Origin: Patella vulgata
Taxonomy: Eukaryota; Mollusca; Gastropoda; Patellidae
Assembly: GCF_932274485.2 (NCBI RefSeq)
Contig: NC_065880.2
Location: 76,875,730 to 76,939,729 of the forward strand
Direction: 5' to 3'
Length of the DNA stretch: 64,000 bases
The notes beneath the pieces were generated by a model. It searched no databases and was not told the origin of the DNA. It saw nothing but the letters and a program-made list of their open reading frames with translations. The translations under genes and the position numbers were made by a program. This document shows positions 54,110 through 64,000 of this stretch, piece by piece; the first letter of the stretch is position 1, and every line of letters starts with the position of its first letter.

Positions 54110-54418
54110 TATATTAAATGGGGTTTAACTTCCTACTGTTCTGGTCCGACTGGGCTAATGAAGAGGGGCTTACACTATGCAGTGTGCTATAAGGGACATT
54201 TTGCGTGGAAAGAGACGCTACAGCATACTCTTATTTCAAAATTCAACGCCAATTGTACACGGAACCTGGGTTTTTCGCTCCATCCGAACGACTATCTGCT
54301 GTGCCTTCGCAGGCCCTCCGTTCATCCCGATGAACTTTCTCTGCCAACACAGAGATCGAACACGTGACCTCCAGGTTAGTGAACCAACGTCTTACTCATT
54401 GAGCCACCGTGACCCCCT
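54110..54418 (-). repeat. SINE-A, full length, imperfect TSD
   Basis: Head at 54418 (GGGGGTCACGGTGGCTCAAT), box B near 54355 (GTGTTCGATCTCTGTG), tail at 54115. CTACTATATTAAA (left) and TTACTACACTAAA (right) match at 11 of 13. Confidence 0.88.
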
Positions 54419-54899
54419 TACTACACTAAAAGAAGCCTATAATGTTAACCTAAAATACACATTAGGGTACGTAATCGTCATCAAGGCTAAAAATTCTGAT
54501 AATTTTCCCACAATTTCGAATTGACGATATATCTAACCAAATTTTATGATCATGAAATGAATTTGTTTTCGATAAAGGACAGCATACTTGATAGACAGAC
54601 CAAATCTTACAAGAAGGGTACTGGATACCCCAAAACAACAAGCATGGAGCGCCCACAGGATTAAAATGTAGGGTTGCCACTATCTGACAGCGCTTCATAT
54701 GCGTTGATCTAATGGCTAACGGTTGTGAGAACACTGAGAGAATAAAACGTCCGACTGTGGACACGTTGATTAAACGGCGGAAAAAGTAGCTGGCAGAGTA
54801 TAATCCAAGAATTTAGTTCGATATTTATGGTATATGGACTGCGACTAACGACAAATGCAGCCTGTAAATGAATTATTTCTCAATCAAGTCACGTGAAAA

Positions 54900-55060
54900 A
54901 ACAATGAGGCTTAAATAAATTCTTGCAGCATGGGATAGTTGTTCTGTGCGCTTAAAAAGTTTTAACGTCTGATATAAAAAATGATTTGAATATGTGTTTA
55001 CTACAAATATATCATCAAATCGCAGTTTTACGCGGGAAGGCATCTTTAATGTTAAAACTT
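54900..55060 (+). repeat. Dispersed repeat R8, copy 2
   Basis: TTTGAATATGTGTTTAC, CAAATATATCATCAAATC, ACGCGGGAAGGCATCTTTAA; see 995-1135. Confidence 0.45.
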
Positions 55061-55179
55061 GAAAATACCATTTCGGGTATATAATCTCCAATGAGCTAGC
55101 TTATATTGCAGACTGTTTTTGCACAATAATGACGTCGCGATATATACTACCCGCATTTTACTGTAGGATATCCATTTAA

Positions 55180-55858
55180 AGGACAATATTGGTGTCAGTC
55201 ATTATCACATATTTTAACAAAGAGATCATTGCTACGATAGATGCGTAATGAAGATTTCAAGAAACGGGAGTGGCGAAAGCAAAAGGAAAACACGACTTAT
55301 CCTTGTTCATAACTGACTGAAGTGACGAGTGATAACAGTTACACGGGCAAATTTCTGCTCACTAATAAATCCTACGAAGAGTAAAAGTTATGTGAGACTG
55401 TGAAGGGATATCTGACAATTCAAATAAGTAATTGAATGTCACTAGAAAACAAGAAAACTAGAAATGGTCCGTACATTCCCTTGGTTTGTTTTCATCCTAT
55501 ACTTAATGTTCGGACTTTTTATATTTTTTTTCCTTTTCTCTTATCTAGTGACAGTCAATTATTATTTTTTTTTTTTTTGAATTGTCAGATATCCTCTCAC
55601 GGTCTCATATAACAACTTTTGGTCTTCGGAGGAATTATGTGTGAGCAGAAATTCGCCTGTGTGTCTGTTATCAATCGTCACTTCAGTCAGTTGTATAGAA
55701 GGATAACTCGTGTTTTATTTTCGCTTTCGTAACTCCCGTTTCTTGAAATCTTCATTACGCATATATCGTAGCAATGATCTCTGTGTTAAAATTACATCTG
55801 GCACGTGTATAAACAGCTCTATTACATATGTGATAATGACTGACACCAGTATTGTCCT
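55180..55858. mobile_element. Long foldback element at TTAA sites, in receptor intron
   Basis: TTAA lies on both sides (55176-55179 and 55859-55862). The first 33 bases, starting AGGACAATATTGGTGTCAG, match the inverted right end with one difference. The arms stay paired through GAGATCATTGCTACGATA, GCGTAATGAAGATTTC, ACGGGAGT, GAGCAGAAATT and GATATCTGACAATTC, down to CACTAG (about 55444) and CTAGTG (about 55546). The right arm has about 35 extra bases. This leaves a loop of about 100 bases. A TTAA target with no transposase fits a piggyBac- or Kolobok-type non-autonomous element; the class is inferred. Confidence 0.85.
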
Positions 55859-56276
55859 TTAATTATGAATCACGTTTTGCTGATAAAGGATGGAACCACA
55901 GGAGATGGAGTGTGTTGGGCATTTGATTTCTAAAACATGCGTACATGCCTATTCTTTCTTAGCCATTAATATTTTATACTTAGCCAAAGGCAGGACCTAG
56001 GGCACATATCCGTTTATTAAGGAATGTGTAAAGTCTTCATCCAGGGAAAACATGACTATTTCCATATCAATACAGCAAAGAAATTGAATATCGATAAATG
56101 AACGCAGCTTTAGCATGTGCCAAATTTAATGAATGGTTTCATCATCCATGCCAGACACTCCTGTTCCGTTTGGTGCGTGATAAAGCCTCGTATTGGAAAG
56201 CGCGGTAGGATAGTATTCAATGGATACTCTCGGAAGTCCTCAGGAGATTAGTGTAAACAACTTGCCGATAACTTAC

Positions 56277-57014
56277 CTTTCGTTTGGATTCCGCCATTAT
56301 TCTATCACGCGTGGACACGGCTTCTCCCGGGGGCTTCTTTATACACATAACAAATATAATACGTCCATATGTAAAAGCCAAAACTACAAGAGGAATAAAA
56401 TACTGTAACAATAATATACATATACTGTAAGTATATCGGATAGTTCCATTCGTCCATATTTCCTCACAGAATTCGGGAGCCGTCGGGTAATCCACATATT
56501 TATGAGCTTTGGAATAAAGTGCTGTAGGCAGAGGTATGCAGAATGCTAAAAACCACACAAAGGCAATGATAATGCCCGCTTGTCTCTTCGTTAATTTTTG
56601 TCTCAGGGGATAAATAATGGCAACATATCTATCGATACTGATTGCCACTAGTATAAAACAACTCAACAATACCACCACGGTCTGTAAGAATGTAACAACG
56701 GGACACAGGAAATCTCCAAAGGGCCAGTAGTTAAGAACCAAGTTGGCCACAAAAGTAAACGGTATGCAAAAAATCGCCATTAAAATGTCACTGATGGCTA
56801 AACTGATTATGAAGAAGTTAATGACTGTTCTCATTCTTCGAACCCGTAATATTGTATAACAAACTATAAGATTTCCTCCCACAGCTAAAACGATGATCAG
56901 GGTATACATAGTTATAATTATGGCTTGAAGATATGCTGGAACTTCTAGTGGAGCATAGCCTGGGGGAGGACCAGCTGAAGAATTCAAAAACCAAGGAGTT
57001 GTGTTCGGCTCCAT
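56277..57014 (-). CDS. Neuropeptide GPCR of luqin/RYamide-receptor type, coding exon 1 (N-terminus to loop 3)
   Basis: Residues 1-246 of a 387-aa class A receptor expected in the plasma membrane, coupling to G protein on binding a small peptide. The start is the ATG at 57014. N-glycosylation sites: N4, N11, N189. TM1 about 28-54 (GN48); TM2 64-88 with D76; C104 and C183 for the usual disulphide; TM3 ends in DRY (128-130); TM4 with W154; TM5 about 195-222 with P208. WPFG (97-100) in loop 1, VAISIDRYVAIIYPLR and the loop-3 end ESKRK point to the luqin/RYamide and NPY-like receptor group; the exact ligand is inferred from memory, not from a search. The exon ends at AAG|GTAAGT and joins 44983. 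If the intron were retained, the frame would add 19 residues and stop, giving a five-helix product. Confidence 0.95.
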
Positions 57015-57074
57015 GTTGTAAACTAGCTATTTCTAAACCAACTGTTGGATTTAATTACCAATTTCCATATTTGT
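57015..57074 (-). other. Receptor 5' UTR segment with splice acceptor and short uORF
   Basis: On the minus strand a T-rich tract and TTTTCAG end at 57075, so this exon likely begins at 57074 and an upstream non-coding exon lies at higher coordinates. An upstream ATG at 57068 opens a 5-codon reading frame (MEIGN, stop) before the main ATG, which could damp translation. Confidence 0.5.
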
Positions 57075-57077
57075 CTG

Positions 57078-57807
57078 AAAATAAAAAAAAGTATATGGTT
57101 ACAGGGGTTGAAAATTAATATATTTTTATATGTTTATCACACACATATATATATATATATATGACTTAAATTCAATTGTATTCTGTATTCATAAAATCAT
57201 CCGTTAATGTATTATTTCTTTCCGATCTTCTAACCTGCTTTTAAAACGGGGAAAATGAGCTAGACTTAAATAACTCTAATGTTCAAATGTTTATAACACA
57301 CACATAATAATATATTATAATGCACTTAAAGAACTCAAACATTTTGAAAATTCATTTTGAAATCTGTATCAAAGATATTTATAACGGATCTATATTTACA
57401 AACTATTCTAGGCGAATACGACTCGTACCTAACTCACCCCTAATCATATATTTATGGAAGTGCTATAAATACAACGATAGTATTAGGGTAATATATCAAC
57501 CTAATGTGATCGTTGTTTAAAATGGAAAAGACATTTTTTTTCTATTTAATGTTGCTATTCTTAAGCTTTTTTAAACATTCCATTCCCCGTTCGACTTGTA
57601 CTACGGCGACATGAAATATGTTGACAAAGCTGCAGAATGGCAATATCGTAACGCAAACATGTGCATTTAAAACGAAATGACAACATAGCAACGATCATAA
57701 TATGTTGGCATTTCTTACCATATTAGTATCGCAGTTCTATCCCGATATTGACCCTTATACGCTTCCATGGAAATAAGGAATGAAATAAGGATTAGCGTCA
57801 TTCTGTT
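57078..57807. other. Upstream of receptor exon, no feature recognised
   Basis: AT-rich, with a short (TA)n at 57146-57163. No promoter element or exon could be assigned. A 66-codon plus-strand frame at 57320-57520 has no domain. Confidence 0.4.
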
Positions 57808-57959
57808 CTCTATCGACTGAGCCAATAAAAAGGGGAATACGCCAAGACAGCGGCACTACGGACTACTCATATATCGAATTCCAAAAGTTATTTTACTTGA
57901 CGCCAATCCGTACATTGAACATCTGTTTTTCGTCCAATCCGAACAACTAGACAGGTTGT
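57808..57959 (-). repeat. SINE-A internal fragment
   Basis: GAATACGCCAAGACAGCGGC to CAATCCGAACAACTAGACAG, reversed; tail diverged, head absent. Confidence 0.8.
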
Positions 57960-58507
57960 ATTCTATTTGTTACTTGATGAGAACAAATTATTCCCTATCG
58001 TTGTTATAGCTGTTTTATACACCAGAATTGTAATGTTCTATATCGTCATAGTTTTTGTCTATGTATAGAATTTCTTGTAAACATACTACAGATATGATTT
58101 TCTAAGATGTATTTTTTTAAAAATATCGTATCAATTTTTCACAGAGTTTATGCCCTTGTTATGTAAACCCTGATACTTTTTAAAGATGTTTTCACATCCC
58201 ATGTCTCGCATCAACGATTCACAGAGTTACTGTCCTCATAAAAACGCGAGGGTTATGTATAGGGGTTTTCAAAAAAATATCCCGGAAATCTAAAACCATA
58301 CACCAGAACATCCAACCGTACCTCGACCTAGTCACTAATTTACCAGAAATTAAACAATATCTCCTGATATCTTCAACCATGAATCCGGAAACCCAACTTT
58401 ACCTCAACTTAGAAACTATATTATCGCTCCGTCCCCCACCATAAAAAAAGCCAAAAAATCTATATCTCCGGAAATCTGCATAAACAGACGAAGTTAATAA
58501 ACATTCG

Positions 58508-58741
58508 AAGTAGGTCATTTCGGGACTAACATGGTTAACTTTTATTTCAATAATTCGCTTGCGCGTAGATGTCTTCGGCAGTGAGAGGAAACCGAAGGAC
58601 CCAGAGAAAACCCATGCGGTTGGACGGGCGACCCTACTCCTTGTCCCGTACAACCGGGGAATCGAAACCACGTCAGTTGGCTCAATGACAGACCTTATGG
58701 CACAACGCGCACGCGCTAACCACTCGGCCATCCAATGATCC
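58508..58741 (-). repeat. SINE-V, head and body, tail lost
   Basis: Head GGATGGCCGAGTGGTTAGCG at 58732, box B GGTTTCGATTCCCC, CGTACGGGACAAGGAGTAGG, V-like centre and TAGTCCCGAAATGACC. It stops at 58508, just before the usual GTTAAACCCC tail. Confidence 0.9.
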
Positions 58742-58904
58742 AACCCTCCGACTATTTAAGAATACCGCGTTTTAACAATGTAGTTATCATGTGACAAGAA
58801 TCATTAATTAGTATCGTTAGTAGGTTTGTGACAGTAGCGGGAACAATCCTATAGTCATCTGTCAGTCATATAGTGACTTATAGTTAACTCTCCACGTCTC
58901 GTAT

Positions 58905-59240
58905 GATGGGTTAGAGGAGGCACTGGTTAATCCCCCAATGACCAAGTTGTCTCTATGCATATCTGTCCACGGGATTTACGGCTAAAGTTCGAATATGTTG
59001 ACATACTAAATAGAACTAGACTGCAATATATTGGAAAATAAACTTTAAATTATCCAACCGATTGTAACCTTGTTCCATTAGAGTCAAACATCCTTCAATG
59101 AGCACGTTGTCCAGTAGAAGCTATGCATATCTCACCACACGAGGTTTACGGTTAATATGTCGAATATACTGACATACTAAATGTTACTAGGCTGCAGTCG
59201 ATTTAATAATAAACTAACTTTATTCACTCAAACAGATTGC
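58905..59240 (+). repeat. About 168-bp imperfect tandem duplication
   Basis: CTATGCATATCT..CCAC at 58953 and CTATGCATATCTCACCAC at 59121; TTTACGGCTAAAGTTCG versus TTTACGGTTAATATGTCG; TGACATACTAAAT, then CTGCA. A short third start (ATTAGAGTAAAACAT) follows at 59234. Confidence 0.78.
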
Positions 59241-59583
59241 ATTAGAGTAAAACATTTGAGCAATTACAACGGAATACCTCTTTAATCAAGGGTTCCATAT
59301 TAATGAAGGTTATATGATGTTTACTGGGAAAATAACAGACCAAAACCACTCCTAGAAAAAACTATTTGTGTATTTTCCAGTTTACATAATTAATTTATCA
59401 ACACAGACACACGCCCACACACAAATTAGACGCACTGCCTAAAGAGGTGTTGTTTTGATTATGTATATTAATTTTGTGTGAAATATAAGTTTTACGTCCG
59501 ATTCTACCTAGGTGATATAGCAAATAAGATGTTTTTTATACTGACATGTTTCTATCATAGCATTCGACGTTTAAACGCCATAG
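59241..59583. other. No feature recognised
   Basis: AT-rich, no matched repeat. Confidence 0.45.
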
Positions 59584-59780
59584 GAGAGAGAGAGAGATGG
59601 GATTTAACGTCGACTTACACAAACTAGGTCATTTCGGGACTAACACATGGTTCAATTGTATTTGAATAATTCGCTTGCGCGTAGGGGTCTTTAGTAGTGG
59701 AAGGAAACCGGAGGGCCCGGAGAAAACCCACGAAGTTGAACAGGCGACCCTACTCCTTGTCAGGTACAACCGGGGAATCG
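59584..59780 (-). repeat. SINE-V, 5' truncated
   Basis: GA tract, GATGGGATTTAACGTCG, GGTCATTTCGGGACTAACAC, centre, CCTTGTCAGGTACAACCGGGG; ends at box B (GGGGAATCGA) without the head. Confidence 0.88.
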
Positions 59781-59920
59781 ATATGCTCATTAAAGTAGTA
59801 AAATGTCATTAAATTATACAGTTATTACATGTATCAAAGAGCCAGCTGTTCTCGTTAATTAAATGGTTCCACTGATGTTTTGAGTGTACATTGTATCTGT
59901 CGGACTGTATCAGTATTGTG

Positions 59921-60262
59921 GGAATCGCGGTAGCTAAGTGAGTAAGACGCGGGCTCGCTAGCCCGGAGGTCGCGGGATTTTCATGCGTGGTTTCCCCTTG
60001 AAGTGATGCAGAACGGAGGGTCTGACAAGGGCAGCTGTCTAGTCGTTCGGATGGGACGAAAATCCGAGGTCATGTGTACACAGTGGCGTACACGTAACAG
60101 ATCTCTTGACAGTTGGAATTTGATAAAGGAGTACGCCGTAGCGCCACTGTCCGGGCAAAATTTCTCTCATAGCACACTACATGGCGTATGTCCTTCTTCA
60201 TTAGCTCAGTCGAGGCAGAAGGGGAAGTTCGTTGAACCCCATTTCAATTCATTTCATTTTTC
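59921..60262 (+). repeat. SINE-A, full length, with 13-bp TSD
   Basis: Head GGAATCGCGGTAGCTAAGTG, a small deletion removing box B, middle block, tail GTTGAACCCC and (ATTTC)n. TATCAGTATTGTG flanks it at 59908-59920 and 60263-60275. The 102-codon plus-strand frame over it is SINE sequence. Confidence 0.92.
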
Positions 60263-60275
60263 TATCAGTATTGTG

Positions 60276-61153
60276 CATGAAAACGACAAGAGAATCATTG
60301 TAGAAACGTAACTCCGATTAAATACAGTAATTGTTTTACACAGAACTGCTGTCTTTATTTTAGCGATTCAATTACTTTATTTCATTTAAATGTAATCCAA
60401 ATGATATAATATCCATAATACATTACAAAACCCAGTGGTAGGCCTCTGTCCAGATTATAAGTTACATGACTGGCTTCACATATGTCTGATGTATTTGCTG
60501 GTAACGGTATTGAAGACGCGAACTAAGAAAACATTAAAATCGTGAACACGCCCTTCTTAAGTTCATTTTCTGAAATACATCTTAATCTATTTTCAAGTAC
60601 GAAGATGGATTAGGTGATCTAGTTTTTACATAAAGTAAATATGTATCAATTAACTGTTGTCCATAAATTCTGCAATTATCTGAGGTTGGTGCCAGCTTAT
60701 GACTATATAATTGTTCCAGTCGAATCGCAGCAACAAATGGCTTATTCGTTAGCATCACTTTATATGAATAATCATTTCATGCCTAAATGCCTATCTAGAA
60801 TAGATGTTACTCAAGTGTAATATGTCAGAATATTTTATGTACGCCATATAACCAGAAGGGAACATAAGTGCGGTTAGCCGACTTTCGCGCTAGAAATCTA
60901 TTAGATAATAATTTACCGGTTGTCGTTTGGAGTCTATTATAGATGCTGTACAAGTCAATTTAGTTCACCGCAAGTTCAACTCCGTCTTCAGAATAATAAC
61001 GTAGCAAACACTTGATGCAACTGGCCATGTTTTTAGAAAACCGATGAAATCTGTATTCATTATTCCGGCTAACTGCCTACCAAGTACTCTTTCATTTATC
61101 ATGCTTTAGGGATTTACGCTAATGTAAAATATCTAGCGACATGTTTGTTAAGT
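60276..61153. other. No feature recognised
   Basis: No repeat or gene recognised. Confidence 0.45.
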
Positions 61154-61520
61154 CTGTAGCCAACATGGCTCAGTGAGTAAGACACTGACTCACTAACCAT
61201 GGACAAGGGGTCTCGGTATTGGCCGAGAAAATTTCTCGGAATTTTCCGGTGTGGTTCCCCCCTTGTCAGTGATGCAGGGCAGAGGTCCTTGCTGGGGCAG
61301 TGTCTAATTCTTCGGATTGCACGACAAACCGAGACCCCGTGTCCACATTGGCCAGCACGTAAAAGAACCCCTGGCATTTGGAATTGGAAATAAGACTAGG
61401 CCATCGCGGCGCTGTCCGGGCAAAATTTCCCTCAAAGCACACTGTAATGCATATGGCCGTCTTCATTAGCCCAGTCGGGGCTAAAAAGTAGGACTTTAAA
61501 ACCCCATTTTATTCCTTTGT
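61154..61520 (+). repeat. SINE-A, full length
   Basis: Head ACATGGCTCAGTGAGTAAGAC with an intact box A. Box B is lost (GGGGTCTCGGTATTGGCC). Middle block CCGAGACCCCGTGTCCAC, tail AGGACTTTAAAACCCC. Confidence 0.88.
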
Positions 61521-61564
61521 TTAATGAACAATCTATGTCAAAATATCAAACAGTGATAACGCAG

Positions 61565-61840
61565 GCCCGTAGCTAGTGGGGGTCGGGGGCAAGGGGGGCA
61601 GCTCAACAAATGCAAACCCGGGTTTATGGGACACCCATACTGATATGGGCATGTTGGTCGTTGGCTTCGTATTGCGTACAATTGAAAGGGCGTGGGGGGT
61701 AGAAGGGGGAAGCCCAACCAATGTCACATGGCTTTATGGGACGCCCATACTGATATGGGCACGTTGGTCGTTGGCTTCGTATTGTGTCCAATGGAAAGGG
61801 TGCGGTTCGGCGCCCAGTGGGAGAGGGCGTCGCTCAGAAT
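61565..61840 (+). repeat. 110-bp tandem duplication, GC-rich
   Basis: TTTATGGGAC(A/G)CCCATACTG at 61623 and 61733, both followed by ATATGGGCA(T/C)GTTGGTCG and TTGGCTTCGTATTG. It is preceded by GCAGGCCCGTAGCTAGTGGG with G-rich sequence, a phrase often seen at the edge of invertebrate DNA elements. The two open frames are repeat-derived. Confidence 0.88.
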
Positions 61841-62139
61841 AAAGTTATTCGAATTAAAATTTTCAATATATTAGTTTTGAATTATCTATTTTGGAACTAT
61901 TACAGCAAGCACTAAATCACAAATGATGCATCTTTAATGATAGTTAGATTTTAAAATGTATAAAAGGTTAAGAGATGTACAAGATGTAATCTACCAGTAT
62001 TTGATTCAGTACATGTACCATTAATATTATACACAACATAATAACCAGCACCACAGAGATCTCTATGTTCATATTTAATGATATCGATAAAAACTTTATA
62101 GATACGCTGAATGGTGTGAAGATGACTACCACTGGGAAT

Positions 62140-62246
62140 AATTATATGAGGATAACTGGTTCGTATATGTGATAAGGATAACATTATGTTATAATAGTTA
62201 TATGAGGATAACTTGTTCGTATATGTGATCAGGATAACATTGTCCT
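62140..62246 (+). repeat. 56-bp tandem duplication
   Basis: TTATATGAGGATAACTGGTTCG at 62142 and TTATATGAGGATAACTTGTTCG at 62198, both followed by TATATGTGAT(A/C)AGGATAACATT. Nearly identical, hence recent. 61841-62139 holds nothing recognised. Confidence 0.92.
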
Positions 62247-62261
62247 AGATAAGATCAGATA

Positions 62262-62307
62262 AAATGAAATGTCCTACTGTTCTGTCCAGACTGGGCTAAT
62301 GAAGACG
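62262..62307 (-). repeat. SINE-A 3' fragment
   Basis: AAAATGAAATGTCCTACTG, CCAGACTGGGCTAATGAAGACG: reversed 3' end with GGGGTTTAAC deleted. Confidence 0.75.
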
Positions 62308-64000
62308 TTGTTTGATAAGATGCTTATTGCATCAAGACGTGCACTACGGATAACATGCATACACGTACATTTGAACAGAGTCACATGCGATCTGATTCCC
62401 GGTAAAGCAAAATAATTCTTATGCCACGTTGAGAAACTGGTGCCTTCATTCGGAGCCGAAACGGCATTTGTTTCTAAAATTCAATGAGGGCCGACATTTT
62501 TATTTCAATCGGTAAAGTTTTGATCTGTTTGCTAATTTAAAATTAAGATAATAAGTAATAAGAATTGTTTTGAATTGTAGTTCATTGACATCTTGTTAAC
62601 CTATACATGTATTATTAATTAAACAGACATTATGCAAGAGCTAAATCTGCTTATTGCAGATCTTTCTTTAGGCCTGAAATGTTATCTAAATTATTAGTTA
62701 GACATTAATGAAATTACCAAGTCCATAATCAACTCTCGTTGCCATCGGATGGCTCCAATATTATATAGATTTAAATACGTTTTGTATCGCCGATAACTAG
62801 GATTAGAGTGAAGGAATTTTTAACATATTACCTTTTTCATTATCTAGTTTGTAATTATTTAATTCTAATTTGTGTTTTTAATTTCGAATATTGAGGTGTT
62901 TAGCTCCTTTAAAGGTAAGTCATAATATATTTCGATCGTAGCCGACATAAATTTAGTCATATTTTCATGGATTTTGGAAAATTATTCCTTTTGGATAATA
63001 ATACACACGATCGGACAATTCCATAGTATTCTCGTTTATCTATATTTTCACATTATAATTTACATTTGGCCCGAGTAGTCTTTAATCCGACTTGTCATAA
63101 ATTCATACTGTAAATATTTTCAGACGCAGTCTCCCATTTCTTGAATTTAGTTTAATTTTTGTAATATTTTTTCATAAAATGTGAAGACACCCTTTGATGT
63201 TGCCGGGCCATTATTTGAAATAATAGTACGGGCAACGTGCCAATCGTACATTATTTCATACTTAATGAAATATTGGACTTGTGTGACAATTTCACACGAA
63301 CGGGATAGTGATGGTATTTCTAAGTTATTTAATGGTCTAGAGCAAAACATTGCGTAACATAATGAAACAACATTCTGATTAACGTCCGCGTGGAGTATCA
63401 GTATAATTACTTACTATCTCGCTCTCGACCATTAAACCACACATGATTTGTTTATACGTGTTATAATTTTATTTGCGATATAACAAAATAGGACCACGGA
63501 TTAATATCGCATTAAAAGCAACAGTCGACAGTATAATCGAATTGTTTCACAGGCACTAATTCTATTGTTAAAGGGCCCTTGGCTCTGTTTTTACAGCCTT
63601 AAAATTGGTCTAATAGCATATGCTAATATTATATGAGTATATAAAGTGATTTACATTTAATTCTAAACTTTTATTGTGATTTTCTAATCAATTATGTTCG
63701 TTGAAATAATTTTATTGTGATTTCTTATCAATTATGTTCGGTGAACTACGCCAACAGTCCAAATTTAACGGTATTAAACATTTTATATAGGTTTGTTCTT
63801 GTACATTATGCTCGAAACCATAATATAGAGTACACTACGTCGTGTACTGATTTTAAATTGTTCATTGCGTCTTAAATTAATATTTGATGCTTAGAATCCT
63901 ATATTTCACGGTAAGATAACTTCAGCATTGATTTAAATCGACCAATAATGAATTCTAATTTTTGTTTTTAATATCGAATATTTCGAGTTAGAGGTTTATC
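62308..64000. other. No gene recognised
   Basis: AT-rich sequence. Minor repeats only: TTTATTGTGATTT at 63670 and 63711 (41-bp duplication), and TAATTCTAATTTGTGTTTTTAA at 62860 with a partner near 63950 (GAATTCTAATTTTTGTTTTTAA) that runs off the window. Confidence 0.5.

Larger units (their letters stand above)
44984..56276 (-). other. Receptor intron, 11.3 kb, phase 0
   Basis: Donor AAG|GTAAGT at 56276 and acceptor TTTCAG|ATA at 44984. Only repeats were recognised inside: two SINE-V, three SINE-A plus a tail cluster, R3 and R8 copies, a pogo-like end, tandem duplications and the TTAA foldback element near the donor. 51295-52559, 48446-49456, 53087-53957 and 49640-50100 within it hold nothing that I recognise. 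Confidence 0.88.

Noticed and set aside
60003-60311. 102-codon plus-strand ORF
   Set aside because: Lies inside the SINE-A at 59921-60262.
61576-61874. Gly-rich ORFs at 61.6-61.9 kb
   Set aside because: They are produced by the 110-bp GC-rich tandem duplication.

Overview
This is a 64-kb piece of AT-rich animal nuclear DNA, most likely from a marine mollusc. The evidence is one intron-split neuropeptide GPCR of invertebrate type, plus dozens of copies of two tRNA-derived SINE families whose central blocks resemble the Meta-like and V-like SINE domains known in molluscs. Species is not determinable from the sequence. No bacterial-style operons, rRNA or bona fide tRNA genes were seen; tRNA-like stretches are all SINE heads.

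The only convincing host gene is on the minus strand: a rhodopsin-family peptide receptor of 387 aa in two coding exons (57014-56277 and 44983-44558) separated by an 11.3-kb phase-0 intron. The exon junction falls in the third intracellular loop. All seven membrane segments, the DRY motif, the CWLP motif and the NPxxY-like NPFVY motif are present. It looks most like the luqin/RYamide-type receptors. A splice acceptor 60 bases upstream of the ATG suggests at least one further 5' non-coding exon beyond 57.1 kb. The first 44 kb and the last 7 kb contain no gene that I can support.

Everything else is repeats. (1) SINE-A: head with tRNA boxes A and B, a body with a conserved block around CCGAGGTCCCGTGTACAC, and a tail ending in ACGTTAAACCCC(ATTTC)n. 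Many copies carry target-site duplications of 9-16 bp. (2) SINE-V: a tRNA-Leu/Ser-like head, a V-domain-like centre, and a tail ending in ACGTTAAACCCCATTT(CT)n. The two families share the last 19 bases before the simple-repeat tail, which suggests one LINE mobilised both. (3) Two LINE 3' fragments (8.3-8.5 kb, 37.2-37.8 kb). (4) Small DNA transposons defined here from terminal inverted repeats (TIRs) and target-site duplications: 6986-7451, 24237-24664 (hAT type), 27415-28066, 35379-36176 and 38485-38830 (hAT Charlie-like). (5) Two long foldback elements, 29.3-30.4 kb and 55.2-55.9 kb; the second lies in the receptor intron and has a solo arm at 11.6-11.9 kb. (6) At least six more dispersed repeat families (R3-R8) recognised only because they recur in the window. 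(7) Very many local tandem duplications with periods of 29 to about 627 bp.

No new multi-gene system is visible. The most interesting structure is in the mobile elements: a shared 3' tail, nested insertions that can be ordered in time, SINEs duplicated together with flanking DNA, and hairpin elements in and near a neuropeptide-receptor gene.
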